Position numbers and translations under genes: made by a program. Shown here one piece after another: positions 7,334 through 15,565 of a DNA stretch of 37,660 nucleotides; the stretch's first letter is position 1; each line of letters opens with the position of its first letter. The notes under the pieces are model-generated. The model was not told the DNA's origin, did no database searches, and saw only the letters and a program-made list of their open reading frames with translations. Origin of the DNA: a virus; the IMG/VR virus record IMGVR_UViG_3300046506_000122, positions 1 to 37,660 of that record. One strand, given 5' to 3'.

Positions 7334-8407
7334 TTAGGCCGTCCGTGCGACTTTGAATTGAAGGGCATCAACAGCGGCGGGAACGAACGGGGCGGCGGTT
7401 GCCGGGTCGGTTTGAAAAACGTCTTGGCGGTAGGTGTAAACCTCCGTCAAAGGTTTGTCAGCACCATTCGAGGTCGAAGCCCCGGACACAATAGAGACTT
7501 GTGTGTTAGCCGAACCGGCTTCTGTCTTGCGCGCACGCTCGACCATGACAACCGCGTTCACAACCGAAATCCCGCCCGGCAAATTCTGTAACCCGAACTG
7601 CGAAACGAGGCCAACGGTGGCGGCGCTAATGTAATTCGTGTCGTCGTTCGGACTGGCCTCGTTGATACACAGATAACCGGACGCGGCACCTACGGCGGTC
7701 CAATCGGCGGTGGCCGTATTGGCATCGGGGAACAGGGTTAACACGCGGCGGTCGCCTATGAACGTGTTGTTGTAACTCGACGTATTGTCGTAGCAATACA
7801 CGTCGTCGATGTATTGGGTTTGGTCGACTTGAATGCCAGTGCCCGAGGCCGCACCCCCAATATAAACTTGACTGCATTCGGTTAGTGCGGTGGCGCAAGT
7901 ATCCACGCCGCTAACACTTAGGACGGTTGCGCCGTTCACCCGGACCTCGACCGTCCCGACGGTTTGGCTGAAAAATATAACCGCCTCGATATGCTGATAC
8001 GCACTCGCGACAATAACCGGAACCGACGTTACGCCGAGCGATGTACCAGAACCGGCACTCCCCCGCCACACCTCGATAGTCCCGGTCGACTGAATCACAA
8101 TTTGTATTTGATAGGTGTTCGTCGTATCGCTGTAACCAAAAATGCGTTGGGAATTATTGCCCGTCGGGAGCGCTGTAAAGTAAAACGCTGCGCCCATGCC
8201 GACGGTGGTTTTCGCGCCGCCCAAGACACGACGAACCCAGCTTTGCGCAGTGCTACCCCCGCCAGAGATTCGGAGGCTATACGTCCCCGTGCGCGGGTTG
8301 ATCGTCGAAATCGAAACAGACCCGCCGATCTCTGCATAAACCCCGTCAAGCAATTTCGCGTTCGTGGTTCCGTAGTGGTCGTAACCATCACACCAAAGCA
8401 AAGCCAT
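7334..8407 (-). CDS. concanavalin-like tail protein
   Basis: 357 aa with beta-rich composition and LamG/concanavalin-like spacing: ALLWCDGYDHYG at the N-terminus, repeated strands (SLRISGGGS, AAFYFTALP, GTVEVRVNG) and D-D-V-Y-C near residue 205. Proteins of this kind are found beside DUF2460 genes in siphoviruses and are thought to decorate the tail tip or bind surface glycans; the assignment is by pattern, not detailed homology. SD AGAGGTGA precedes ATG 8407. It resembles the N-terminal domain of the next gene product, so the two may be related. Confidence 0.6.
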   Translation of the reverse strand: MALLWCDGYDHYGTTNAKLLDGVYAEIGGSVSISTINPRTGTYSLRISGGGSTAQSWVRRVLGGAKTTVGMGAAFYFTALPTGNNSQRIFGYSDTTNTYQIQIVIQSTGTIEVWRGSAGSGTSLGVTSVPVIVASAYQHIEAVIFFSQTVGTVEVRVNGATVLSVSGVDTCATALTECSQVYIGGAASGTGIQVDQTQYIDDVYCYDNTSSYNNTFIGDRRVLTLFPDANTATADWTAVGAASGYLCINEASPNDDTNYISAATVGLVSQFGLQNLPGGISVVNAVVMVERARKTEAGSANTQVSIVSGASTSNGADKPLTEVYTYRQDVFQTDPATAAPFVPAAVDALQFKVARTA

Positions 8408-8422
8408 ATGTCACCTCTAAAA

Positions 8423-9100
8423 TCAGCAAGGGCGAATTTCGATTAGGACCAGATCGGCAAACCCGGAAACGCCGTAGTCCTGTAGCAAGCCGTCGAACGA
8501 TTCGTCCGATTCAAACCGGACCTCGACGTCGTACAGATACCCGGCACGCACCACGGCCCCAGGCGCGGGCGGCGCGCTAAAGGTGACGACGCCGGTAGCT
8601 CGGTCGACGGTCCAGAAAATCGGAGTCAGGGGGGTTGTCCACAACGTCGGGTCGGTGTTGTTGATCGAAACCTTGACGGTCGAAACGACCGGATGAACTA
8701 CGTTGCGCGTGTAGCTTTGCCCGCCGCGCGTGTAGGTCTTGACCAGTTGGAACGCCACGGTGATTCCGTCGCCAGTGCCTAGCACTTGATCGGAGAACGT
8801 AACCCCAGGCACGACATTAGGGCGGGTCAGCGGACACGACGCGAAGTCGAGCGGGTCGCGGAATGGGAACGAGCGCAACGGCCCGCGCATGATTAGCCAG
8901 TGATCGCGCACGGCCTCATAGACGTTGTGATCGCGGAACGCTTGCGGCAACGTGTACCGGCTTAACGGGTGTTCCCATCGCTGGTTCGCCTGTTCCGCGC
9001 CGGAGTCCGAATGCGTAATGGAAGTCGACCAACGCGGCGAACTCATGCACGGATAACCAGGGACGCAACGGTCTAAATAGACGTCGAGAAATCGGCTCAT
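8423..9100 (-). CDS. DUF2460 distal tail / tip protein
   Basis: 225 aa, the usual length. DUF2460 hallmarks are visible: aromatic N-terminal half with W-S-T-S and RWEHPLSRYTL, the central FPFRDPLDFAS segment, and a C-terminal GVVTFSAPPAPGAVVRAGYLYDVEVRFE block. These proteins sit at the distal end of the tail tube beneath the tape measure protein. The start ATG overlaps the tape measure stop (ATGA). Confidence 0.88.
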   Translation of the reverse strand: MSRFLDVYLDRCVPGYPCMSSPRWSTSITHSDSGAEQANQRWEHPLSRYTLPQAFRDHNVYEAVRDHWLIMRGPLRSFPFRDPLDFASCPLTRPNVVPGVTFSDQVLGTGDGITVAFQLVKTYTRGGQSYTRNVVHPVVSTVKVSINNTDPTLWTTPLTPIFWTVDRATGVVTFSAPPAPGAVVRAGYLYDVEVRFESDESFDGLLQDYGVSGFADLVLIEIRPC

Positions 9101-11127
9101 GATTGGCTCATTTGTTGTTTGGCACGGCGGGAGATTTGCCGTTGACTGGCGCGAAACGAATTCGCATCGGGGGTCGAGATGTTGAAAATTTGCGTATTGC
9201 GCTCGCTCGCGCCGCCTTGCGGTTTAATGCTTCCCGAGTTGCCGGGGATCATGTATTGCCGACCGTTCGACATGAACATTTCGGGCGCGTTGTTCTCGCC
9301 GACCTCGTACAGTTTCCCGGCCTCGACCGGACCCCCGACGGCTTTCCCGCCCGCGAACCCAAAGAAGTCGCCAGCCGCTTTTAAGCCGGTCGCCAACAAC
9401 CCGCCGCCACGGCTCCCGGTGTCTTTGCTGACAGCACCAAAAACCGAATCCATCAATTGCGCGGCGGCGGCCTCGGCAATCATTCGCTGTATGACCTTGC
9501 CAAAGTTCGCCGCCATGTCGTCGACCCCCCCGGCGAACGGGTCGAACAGGAAATCCGCAAACGCGCTTTGCATGTTGCGCGCGGCCTCGTCGGCGAACAC
9601 GGACATAACGTCTTTAGTTTCGGCCAACTTGTCTTGCGACTTGGACAATCCTTTGTCGAGGCCGTCCATTACGTTGTCGTATTGGGTCTGGTCTATGTCG
9701 CCCGCATTTAGCGATTTGCGTAGGGTTTCGACTTTCGTTTGATAGTCGTCTAAAAGTTTCTGGCCTTCGGTAAAGGTCGATTCTTGAACCGCGTTAAACG
9801 CGGTGACGCGCTCCGTGTGATCCTTGATCGCCTTTTGGGATTTGTCGTAAGCGTCGACGATTGCCAGGGCGGCGGCGGCGCTTTCCAATTGGGCTTTGGT
9901 CGCGCCGTCTTGGGCGAGTTTGTACAGGGTCGTTTGCGTGGTGGTCATGCCGACGGTCGCGGCTTGTTCCTTCAATGCCTCGACTTGTTTGTCTATCGCC
10001 GCCGCCGCTTTCGCCGCCGCTTTGGCGTTCGCGTCTTCTGCGGTGGTCGTGCGCTCAAGTGTCTTTGTATATTCGTGCGCAACCTTCGCCGCTTCTTGGG
10101 CTTTTTTGGCATAGGTGCCGTCGAACAGTTTGTCGATACGCTCGGCGCCTTTCGCCTCGGCCGCGTCCATGTCGGCTTTCATCGCTTTAAGCGTATCGGC
10201 GGCGATAGCAAAATCACCGCTCCCCGCTTGTACCGCCGCCGCTGCAAAACCGGCGAGGCTGATAGCCTCGGTTTGCAACTCAGTGCCGAGCGCAATCGCA
10301 ATTGCGGTCACGGTCTTAAGCACGGTTCCGAGGCCCGACGTTTTGTCGGCGGCGGTGTCCGAGTTGTCGGCGAGGTCAATCATTAACCCGACGATATCGT
10401 TTAACGCGGGCAACAATTCGGCGGCAAGGTTGTTCGCCATGCCGCGACTTACCCCGGCCAGAACCGTCAGGTTGTCATTAAAGTTGTCGGCGGCGGCGGC
10501 GGCCTCGGCGCTCATTACCAGGCCGAGGCGTTGCGCTTGATCGGTTAAATCTGTAATGCCTTGTTTGCCGCTATTGAGTAGCGGAATAAGTTTGGCGCCC
10601 GACTTGCCGAACAGGTCTTGAGCAATGGCGGTTTTGTTCGCGCCGTCGGTGTAGCCTTGGAATTTGTCGGCGACTTCCAGCATTAACTTGTCGGCGGTTT
10701 TCAAATCGCCGTTGTTGTCGCGCACACTTAAGCCGAGGTCGGCAAAGGCTTGCGCCTGTTTCTTGCCGCCCGCCGCCGCTTGCGAAATGGTCTTGTTAAA
10801 TTTGGTTAGCGCGCCGGTCAAACCTTCTTGCTCGACGCCCGCCGTCGACGCGGCAAAACTCAGACCTTGATAAGCCTCAATGCTGATCCCGATTGTCTGC
10901 GCCGTTTCCGCCGCCGCGTCGGCCGCGTCGATAGATTCCTTGATCCATCCAGCGAACGCGCCGGTTGCAAACGTGGCGATTGCCCCGCCTATCAACTTAC
11001 CGATTCGGGCATATCGCTTTTGCTGGTCCTCGGCGAACTTTTGGGAAAGGCGGTTGGCTTTGCCGAGGTCGGATTCTAAGCGCGCCAGATTCGCCGCGAT
11101 GTCGATTGTCAGCGTACCGAGCGACAT
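9097..11127 (-). CDS. tail tape measure protein
   Basis: 676 aa. It is the ruler for tail length and is carried in the tube lumen. Alanine-rich and largely helical, with a hydrophobic segment (about 46-62, IGGAIATFATGAFAGW), long coiled-coil stretches (about 340-400 and 440-510), and a lambda-type C-terminal region (about 500-600, ADEAARNMQSAFADFLFDPF). The C-terminus carries a LYEVGENNAPEMF motif. By the usual ratio of about 0.15 nm per residue, a tail near 100 nm is expected. SD AGGA precedes ATG; the gene follows the frameshifted chaperone extension by 11 bp. Confidence 0.93.
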   Translation of the reverse strand: MSLGTLTIDIAANLARLESDLGKANRLSQKFAEDQQKRYARIGKLIGGAIATFATGAFAGWIKESIDAADAAAETAQTIGISIEAYQGLSFAASTAGVEQEGLTGALTKFNKTISQAAAGGKKQAQAFADLGLSVRDNNGDLKTADKLMLEVADKFQGYTDGANKTAIAQDLFGKSGAKLIPLLNSGKQGITDLTDQAQRLGLVMSAEAAAAADNFNDNLTVLAGVSRGMANNLAAELLPALNDIVGLMIDLADNSDTAADKTSGLGTVLKTVTAIAIALGTELQTEAISLAGFAAAAVQAGSGDFAIAADTLKAMKADMDAAEAKGAERIDKLFDGTYAKKAQEAAKVAHEYTKTLERTTTAEDANAKAAAKAAAAIDKQVEALKEQAATVGMTTTQTTLYKLAQDGATKAQLESAAAALAIVDAYDKSQKAIKDHTERVTAFNAVQESTFTEGQKLLDDYQTKVETLRKSLNAGDIDQTQYDNVMDGLDKGLSKSQDKLAETKDVMSVFADEAARNMQSAFADFLFDPFAGGVDDMAANFGKVIQRMIAEAAAAQLMDSVFGAVSKDTGSRGGGLLATGLKAAGDFFGFAGGKAVGGPVEAGKLYEVGENNAPEMFMSNGRQYMIPGNSGSIKPQGGASERNTQIFNISTPDANSFRASQRQISRRAKQQMSQS

Positions 11128-11138
11128 AAATTCAATCC

Positions 11139-11716
11139 TCAGAACAGGGCGTCGATTGCGGCCGAGTGTTCGGCCGGGTCGTCGTATTCAAGCGGGGGGA
11201 GTGTGTTGGTTTGGATTTCGTAATCGACTTGATAAAACGCCATCCAGTCGACCAGTTGCGTCGACGACATTTGCCGCGCCAAAGCGTCCACGTTCCACTC
11301 GCCCAAATCACGGGCGAGCTTGAACAGGAAAAATTGCTCGGGGCGGCTTCTTAGTTTTTTGCGGCGTCCTCGGTAGCAGTTACCGAGAATCGATTTAGGA
11401 GAATTGCCGCGTCGGCAATCGCGCCTATTGGCCGCTCGGATTTGGTCGCGAGTGCGGCCACGTCGTCGAGCGTGAACAGGGCTACGCCGTCGGCGTCGGT
11501 GATGGAAAGGGCGACGAGGTTAAGTTTGATTTCGGCCATGAGTTCCACGGGGGCGCCGCTATCTTTCTGCGCACCCATACGCGCCCATTGAGCGAGGACC
11601 ATGCTACGGTCGCGAACCGACAGGGCGGTGATTGTTACGTCACCGCCCCACTCGGCCACCGGGACAACTTGTTGGGCGCGATCTTTCGCGCCCAAGATTT
11701 GGTCACGATTAAGCAC
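11139..11716 (-). CDS. tail assembly chaperone, -1 frameshift product (gpGT-like)
   Basis: After a -1 slip on A-AAA-AAC at 11360-11354, reading continues from base 11354 in the new frame (CTA AGA AGC CGC CCC) through 71 codons to TGA at 11141-11139; total about 192 aa. The added part reads like a gpT extension: SRPEQFFLFKLARDLG, then STQLVDWMAFYQVDYE, ending in DALF. This fills the 212-bp gap between the short form and the tape measure gene with an open frame that has no start codon of its own at the expected place. A downstream stimulatory structure was not identified. Confidence 0.88.
11351..11716 (-). CDS. tail assembly chaperone, gpG-like short form
   Basis: 121 aa starting at GTG 11716, which overlaps the tail tube stop (GTGCTTAA). 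Family cues are position, length, and a frameshift signal at its end. The protein coats the tape measure protein and helps assembly before tail tube polymerisation. The last codons read GCA AAA AAC TAA, which contain the slippery heptamer A-AAA-AAC (minus strand, 11360-11354) directly before the stop, so a fraction of ribosomes should shift into the -1 frame. Confidence 0.85.
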   Translation of the reverse strand: MLNRDQILGAKDRAQQVVPVAEWGGDVTITALSVRDRSMVLAQWARMGAQKDSGAPVELMAEIKLNLVALSITDADGVALFTLDDVAALATKSERPIGAIADAAILLNRFSVTATEDAAKN

Positions 11717-12368
11717 CGGCCACCTCGTACACTTCGCCCGTGATGGTGACGGCCAATGTCCCGGCGTTGGTGCCATCGACCGCGCCCGAATCGCTAAGCG
11801 AACGAACGTACCCCTCGAAAACTTTGATGTAACCGTTTTTCTTCACCAGTTTGAACCAGCGAGAAAGGGCGTCTTTCTTGGCTACCTTCGCTTCAATCTG
11901 AAACGCGTCATCCTCGACGTAATGCAAGTCGGCCGACATACCGCCCGCGTCTTGCAGGCCGAGGGTTTTTTCCTTGGCAGTCGAACAAAGCGTGGTCGTG
12001 TCGATTTCAGAGGCTTGACCGTCGAAGCCCGAATAGGACTTGTGTTGGCACGTCTCGAAAAATTGCAACAGGCCAGCCGTCCCGCCGCTCGTGTAGGTGG
12101 TAAACGCGGTCGAGTCGATGTTAGCCAGGGTCACGGTGGTGGCCGTGGTCGTCTCGACGATTCCCTTTAGGCCGTTGATTTCAGTCATGCCGACGACGGC
12201 GGCAATCTTGACGACATCGCCTTTCACAAAGGTATGCGTACCGACAGTCAGCACAGCTTTAGCCGCTTTCGAAATCGCGGTGATAGCAGTAGTGACCAGT
12301 GTTGCGGCCGTGTTCTCGATATAAAAGTGGGTGCCTTGACTCGACACCGCGCGGCTTTTAGTAGGCAT
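11709..12368 (-). CDS. major tail tube protein
   Basis: 219 aa from ATG 12368, chosen because GGAG lies 8-9 nt upstream and the longer frame has no support. The sequence begins PTKSRAVSSQGTHFYI and contains an N-terminal insertion (about 30-105, HTFVKGDVVKIAAV, TEINGLKGIVE, ATTVTLANID) typical of small beta domains in tube proteins. The remainder includes TLCSTAKEKTLGLQD and a C-terminal ITGEVYEV strand. The position before the frameshifted chaperones and tape measure gene supports the call. The gene is preceded by a hairpin with a U-tract (12388-12416). Confidence 0.85.
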   Translation of the reverse strand: MPTKSRAVSSQGTHFYIENTAATLVTTAITAISKAAKAVLTVGTHTFVKGDVVKIAAVVGMTEINGLKGIVETTTATTVTLANIDSTAFTTYTSGGTAGLLQFFETCQHKSYSGFDGQASEIDTTTLCSTAKEKTLGLQDAGGMSADLHYVEDDAFQIEAKVAKKDALSRWFKLVKKNGYIKVFEGYVRSLSDSGAVDGTNAGTLAVTITGEVYEVAGA

Positions 12369-12380
12369 TGCGATTACTCC

Positions 12381-12416
12381 AAATAAAAACCCCACGAGCG
12401 TTACGCTTATGGGGTT
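12381..12416 (-). terminator. hairpin plus U-tract immediately upstream of the tail tube gene
   Basis: On the minus strand AACCCCA (12416-12410) pairs with TGGGGTT (12394-12388), with an inner AGCG/CGCT stem, then TTTTTATTT, GGAG and the tube start codon. It has the form of an intrinsic terminator but lies in the leader of a highly expressed gene. It may end leftward transcripts that read across the antisense moron genes, or work as an mRNA-stabilising 5' structure. Confidence 0.7.
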
Positions 12417-12453
12417 ATCCGTGACGGTTGGGGGGTTTAGGTGGGGCGGTGTT

Positions 12454-12482
12454 TTGGCGGGCAAAAACAAATGTTGTAAGAT
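12454..12482 (+). promoter_or_regulatory. candidate promoter for the moron pair
   Basis: TTGGCG (12454-12459), 17-bp spacer, TAAGAT (12477-12482); predicted start near 12489, about 47 nt before the first moron start codon. Genes of opposite polarity inside a late operon need their own promoter, which is the main contextual support. Confidence 0.45.
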
Positions 12483-12535
12483 GTGAGGTCTAACCCGCCG
12501 CACGTTGCAGACGGGAACCAACCAGGGCGCAACAA

Positions 12536-13216
12536 ATGCCGAATCGACCCAAGCTGTTGCAGGTAAACGACGCCGTACAATTCAGGCTCGACAACGAGGC
12601 GCTAGGGTTCGACGGGTTGCGGGTCATGCCCGCCGCGTTCTATGCGGAGTTCCCGCAAAACGAACTGTCCGGGTTTTGTTTGCGTAACGGTTTGTACGCG
12701 CTCCCGACGACGGAACTTTGCGACCTCATAAACCGTTTGATTCTTGAGGTCAGTCCGACTAGATCGGCAATCGAAATCGGCAGCGGCAACGGCGTATTAG
12801 GTCGGGCGCTCGGCATTCCTTGCACGGATAACCATATGCAAGACGACCCGGTTATCCAGGCCCATTACCGGGCAATGGGGCAACCGGCCGTCAACTATGG
12901 GAAACACGTTTTGCGCATGTCGGCCGAGCAGGCGGTAAAGCAACTAAAGCCCGAGGTCGTCGTGGGTGCGTGGGTAACGCACAAATACCACCCGGCCGAA
13001 CACTTTCGCGGCGGCAACGTAATAGGCGTCGACGAGGGGGCAATGTTGAATCGAATCAAGCGATACATTTTTGTCGGCAACTCTAGGCCGCACGCTTTAA
13101 AACCCCTGCTCGCCGTCACCCATAAAACGATCAAAGCCGACTATATTTTTTCACGCGGGTTTGACGGGACCGGCAACATGGTTCTCGTTTGGGATAACCC
13201 GGATTTCGAGGGGTAA
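12536..13216 (+). CDS. methyltransferase-like moron protein
   Basis: 226 aa. Residues about 96-108 read SAIEIGSGNGVLG, a clear motif I (SAM-binding loop) of class I methyltransferases. The following strands (VVVGAWVTHKY near 142-152; RYIFVGNS near 174-181) fit a Rossmann core, but no D/N-P-P-Y catalytic motif of an adenine or cytosine-N4 DNA methylase is seen, so the substrate is unknown and the protein could be a degenerate or SAM-binding relative. SD AGGG precedes ATG 12536. It lies on the opposite strand within the structural operon, with its own candidate promoter. Confidence 0.6.
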   Translation: MPNRPKLLQVNDAVQFRLDNEALGFDGLRVMPAAFYAEFPQNELSGFCLRNGLYALPTTELCDLINRLILEVSPTRSAIEIGSGNGVLGRALGIPCTDNHMQDDPVIQAHYRAMGQPAVNYGKHVLRMSAEQAVKQLKPEVVVGAWVTHKYHPAEHFRGGNVIGVDEGAMLNRIKRYIFVGNSRPHALKPLLAVTHKTIKADYIFSRGFDGTGNMVLVWDNPDFEG

Positions 13217-13223
13217 CGCCACG

Positions 13224-13592
13224 ATGAAAAAGAAACGGCCGTATAACAGTGTCGGCCTCGGAATCGACGAGGCCGACGTGTTCGAAATGGGCTATCAATA
13301 CGCGCGCCAACTTGAGGACGGGACGTGGTTAGCAGTTGCGAAAATGTTCACAAACGGACGGCTCTATTTCAATTTGGATTATCACGGGGCCGAGTGTTGT
13401 TACTGTTATAAATCCGTGGCCGAGGCGTGCGCGGCAATGGCAGCATTCGACCCGGACCACGACGACGAACCGCAAGGTTGGCACAAAGACCCGGTAAACA
13501 ATCGCATTCGCCCCGGTGGTGATGCGTCAAAGGAAACCATCGGCTATCCGCCGCACGACTCAGGCGGTCAACTGCCAAATGGAAAAGTCTAA
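13224..13592 (+). CDS. hypothetical moron protein
   Basis: 122 aa from ATG 13224 (GAGGGG 11 nt upstream; 7 bp after the preceding stop). No recognised family. It has a mixed alpha/beta N-terminal part with ECCYCYKS (about 56-63), a three-cysteine cluster that could bind metal, and a polar, probably disordered C-terminus (about 80-122). It forms a unit with the methyltransferase-like gene. Its 3' end overlaps the oppositely oriented DUF3168 gene by 33 bp, so the two transcripts are antisense at their ends. Confidence 0.6.
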   Translation: MKKKRPYNSVGLGIDEADVFEMGYQYARQLEDGTWLAVAKMFTNGRLYFNLDYHGAECCYCYKSVAEACAAMAAFDPDHDDEPQGWHKDPVNNRIRPGGDASKETIGYPPHDSGGQLPNGKV

Positions 13593-13928
13593 GACGGCGT
13601 AAAACAATTTCGTCTCGGGGTCGTACAAATCCTGATCGCCGAGAAACACCACCTCGAACAGCGGGCTTGCCTCAATCGCCGCTTGTACCGCCAGGGCGAT
13701 TTGTTTGGAAACGCCATAGTTTGGCGACCAGCAATTAAGCTGCATTCGCGCGTGACGCATCAAACCCGAATCGGTCATGGAACCAATCCGCTCCCCGCTG
13801 ATAAGGCTGTATGTGACGTATGGGCGCAACTCCCCCTCGGGGAGAATGCCCGCCGCAACCCGTTGTCCGACAATGGCAGTCACGGCCGAGGCGGCAACCA
13901 ACACGGCATGGACGTCTGATTCGATCAT
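13560..13928 (-). CDS. DUF3168 tail completion protein
   Basis: 122 aa, usual length for DUF3168. Family features: N-terminal helix with LVAASAVTAIVGQRV, the RPYVTYSLISG strand, RMQLNCWSPNYG and a C-terminal VLDFSIWQ strand. The protein acts at the head-proximal end of the tail, related to lambda gpU terminator proteins. Its ATG overlaps the stop of the HK97 gp10-like gene (ATGA). Confidence 0.85.
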   Translation of the reverse strand: MIESDVHAVLVAASAVTAIVGQRVAAGILPEGELRPYVTYSLISGERIGSMTDSGLMRHARMQLNCWSPNYGVSKQIALAVQAAIEASPLFEVVFLGDQDLYDPETKLFYAVLDFSIWQLTA

Positions 13929-14425
13929 GTCCGGTTGCCCCCGTTTTCCTGCGCCAGTTTGTTAGCCTCGCGCACCACTCGACGTTTCGAATACGTCTCG
14001 AACTTTTGCAACGCCTCGTATTTGCGCGACTCGAACGCCGGTCGGAGCATAGGCGCGGCGGGCGTCTCGGCCGTACCGAATTCAAGGAATATCCAATAGA
14101 ACGGATCGTCCGGATTTTCGCGGGACTTGCCGCCGCTCGCCTTGAATTCTTTAACCGCCTTCTTGCCTAGTCCCTTGATCCCAACAAATACCCCGAACTT
14201 GTCGTTTTTCGAACGGCGAACGGTGATCGCATTCTTAACCGTTCCCGGCTTGCGTCCCTTTCTCGGTTCCTTGAGGATCGGCGCTTTTGATTGGGCGTCT
14301 TTGCGGATAACTTGCGCCGCCGCACGCAACGCGCCACGCATGACCTTTTCACCCAGGCGCGCGGGCAATTGCTTAAGCGTGGCCTCTAATTGCTTGAGTC
14401 CCTCGACCTTGATTTCATCGGCCAT
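13925..14425 (-). CDS. HK97 gp10-like head-tail joining protein
   Basis: 166 aa. It begins EIKVEGLKQLEATLKQLPARLGEKV and continues with a helix (MRGALRAAAQVIRKDAQ), a basic loop and FGTAETPAAPMLRPAFE (about 117-133), the family signature in which a conserved Gly-Thr precedes a Pro-rich turn. These proteins complete the head-tail neck before DUF3168-type proteins act. The ATG lies inside the end of the preceding gene (11-bp overlap). Confidence 0.87.
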   Translation of the reverse strand: MADEIKVEGLKQLEATLKQLPARLGEKVMRGALRAAAQVIRKDAQSKAPILKEPRKGRKPGTVKNAITVRRSKNDKFGVFVGIKGLGKKAVKEFKASGGKSRENPDDPFYWIFLEFGTAETPAAPMLRPAFESRKYEALQKFETYSKRRVVREANKLAQENGGNRT

Positions 14426-14744
14426 CGGTTAGCCCCTCGGTTGCCAGGATTTCCAGGGACGCGCCGATCTCGCGCGGGTTGATTGCGGATTGAATGTTGA
14501 ACGCGCGGCCGTCGTAAACGATACGCTGCGCGGTTTCGATTCCGGCCCGGTAACGGCAGCGAATACGGTGGGTGACTTCGCTTTGGGTTTGTTGCGCCGA
14601 CAACAGTTCGCGCCCGCTGATAGGGTCGACCGACGCCCACAAGGTCGCGACGAAATCCCAACCCTCTAGCGGCTGGCCGAATTCGTCGCGGCCGGTCTTG
14701 CGCGACTCAAAGGTGACGCGGTGGCGTAGTGGTCCGAGGCGCAT
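14415..14744 (-). CDS. phage head closure protein (SPP1 gp16-like)
   Basis: 109 aa. The sequence starts MRLGPLRHRVTFESR and contains GWDFVATLWASVDPISGRELL and QTQSEVTHRIRCRYR, all typical for head-tail stopper/adaptor proteins that close the capsid after packaging. Its start overlaps the upstream connector stop (TAATG). Confidence 0.87.
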   Translation of the reverse strand: MRLGPLRHRVTFESRKTGRDEFGQPLEGWDFVATLWASVDPISGRELLSAQQTQSEVTHRIRCRYRAGIETAQRIVYDGRAFNIQSAINPREIGASLEILATEGLTDGR

Positions 14745-15319
14745 TAGACAATCCCCGAAATCACGAACGGCGATAGCAACGAATCGACGCTAAGCGGCAC
14801 GCTCGAAACAATCGTCCCGACCACCACGGGTTCGCGGTTCTGGTCCCAATGCGCAATCAGCAACAGCATTGCCGACACGAGGTCAGACGGTACGTCGTCG
14901 GCCGCGCCATAGCCCGCCGTAAATTCAACTCGGACCGCCATCGGTTGCGCGCGGGTCGACGGCCATTGTTTCCCATAGGCGAGGTGAATCATGCCGATCA
15001 TTCCGGCCCGGTCCACGAGGTAATCCCCGGCCGCGAGAACTTGCGTCACACCGTTGGCGTCGATGTAACTAATTTCCTCGACCGATACCAACGGCGGGAG
15101 CGGGAGCGAGATAGACCCACACGGAAAGGCGTCGAGAATCAGCGCCCAACTTTGCGTCACGAACGCGCGGCGGGTGATGTTCTGCGCGTACCCGGTGGCG
15201 GCGGCAATCAACCGCTCGACCCCATCGTCATCGGTGGCGTCGTCAATTCGTAGACGGGTCTTGACCTCGGCCAACGTGACGGGTTCGGTCGCCGGGGCCG
15301 TGAGCAATTCTAGGCGCAT
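14744..15319 (-). CDS. head-tail connector protein (HK97 gp6-like)
   Basis: 191 aa from ATG 15319, picked because it overlaps the end of the preceding small gene and the further upstream ATG lacks support. It begins MRLELLTAPATEPVTLAEVKTRLRID, then DDDGVERLIAAATGYAQNITRRAF, the hallmark of gp6-type connectors that form a ring beneath the portal. The C-terminal half has the usual AVRVEFTAGYGAADDVPSDL and a hydrophobic helix. Confidence 0.88.
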   Translation of the reverse strand: MRLELLTAPATEPVTLAEVKTRLRIDDATDDDGVERLIAAATGYAQNITRRAFVTQSWALILDAFPCGSISLPLPPLVSVEEISYIDANGVTQVLAAGDYLVDRAGMIGMIHLAYGKQWPSTRAQPMAVRVEFTAGYGAADDVPSDLVSAMLLLIAHWDQNREPVVVGTIVSSVPLSVDSLLSPFVISGIV

Positions 15320-15504
15320 GGGTCGGCCTCGATGTTTTGCAGGCAATAAGCAACAGCGGTTTTATCGTCATCAATCCAGCCCATCGCCTTAAGCGTGGCG
15401 GCGGTCGATGTCGAGAATTCGGCAACCTGATTCGGTTGGTATTGTTTCTGTTCCAGAACAAACGCCACTAAACAACGGGCGGAAATGCTTTTAACTACGG
15501 CCAT
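15310..15504 (-). CDS. small hypothetical protein of the head module
   Basis: 64 aa with SD AAGGGGG before ATG 15504. Visible features are a hydrophobic N-terminal strand, a Gln-rich segment (EQKQYQPNQVAEF) and an acidic C-terminus. I do not recognise a family. It is the first gene after the capsid terminator and overlaps the connector gene, so it probably belongs to capsid or neck assembly. Confidence 0.65.
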   Translation of the reverse strand: MAVVKSISARCLVAFVLEQKQYQPNQVAEFSTSTAATLKAMGWIDDDKTAVAYCLQNIEADPCA

Positions 15505-15527
15505 TTTTTCCCCCTTCTGCGACGAGT

Positions 15528-15557
15528 AAAAAACGGGGCGAGCCGAAGCCCGCCCCG
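15528..15557 (-). terminator. intrinsic terminator after the major capsid gene
   Basis: On the minus strand CGGGGCG (15557-15551) pairs with CGCCCCG (15540-15534); the inner part contains a C-UUCG-G tetraloop; six T residues follow (15533-15528). It begins 9 bp beyond the capsid stop codon. It should favour a short capsid mRNA and lower the downstream head-tail genes, matching the need for several hundred capsid copies per virion. Confidence 0.87.
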
Positions 15558-15565
15558 GCTGTTTC

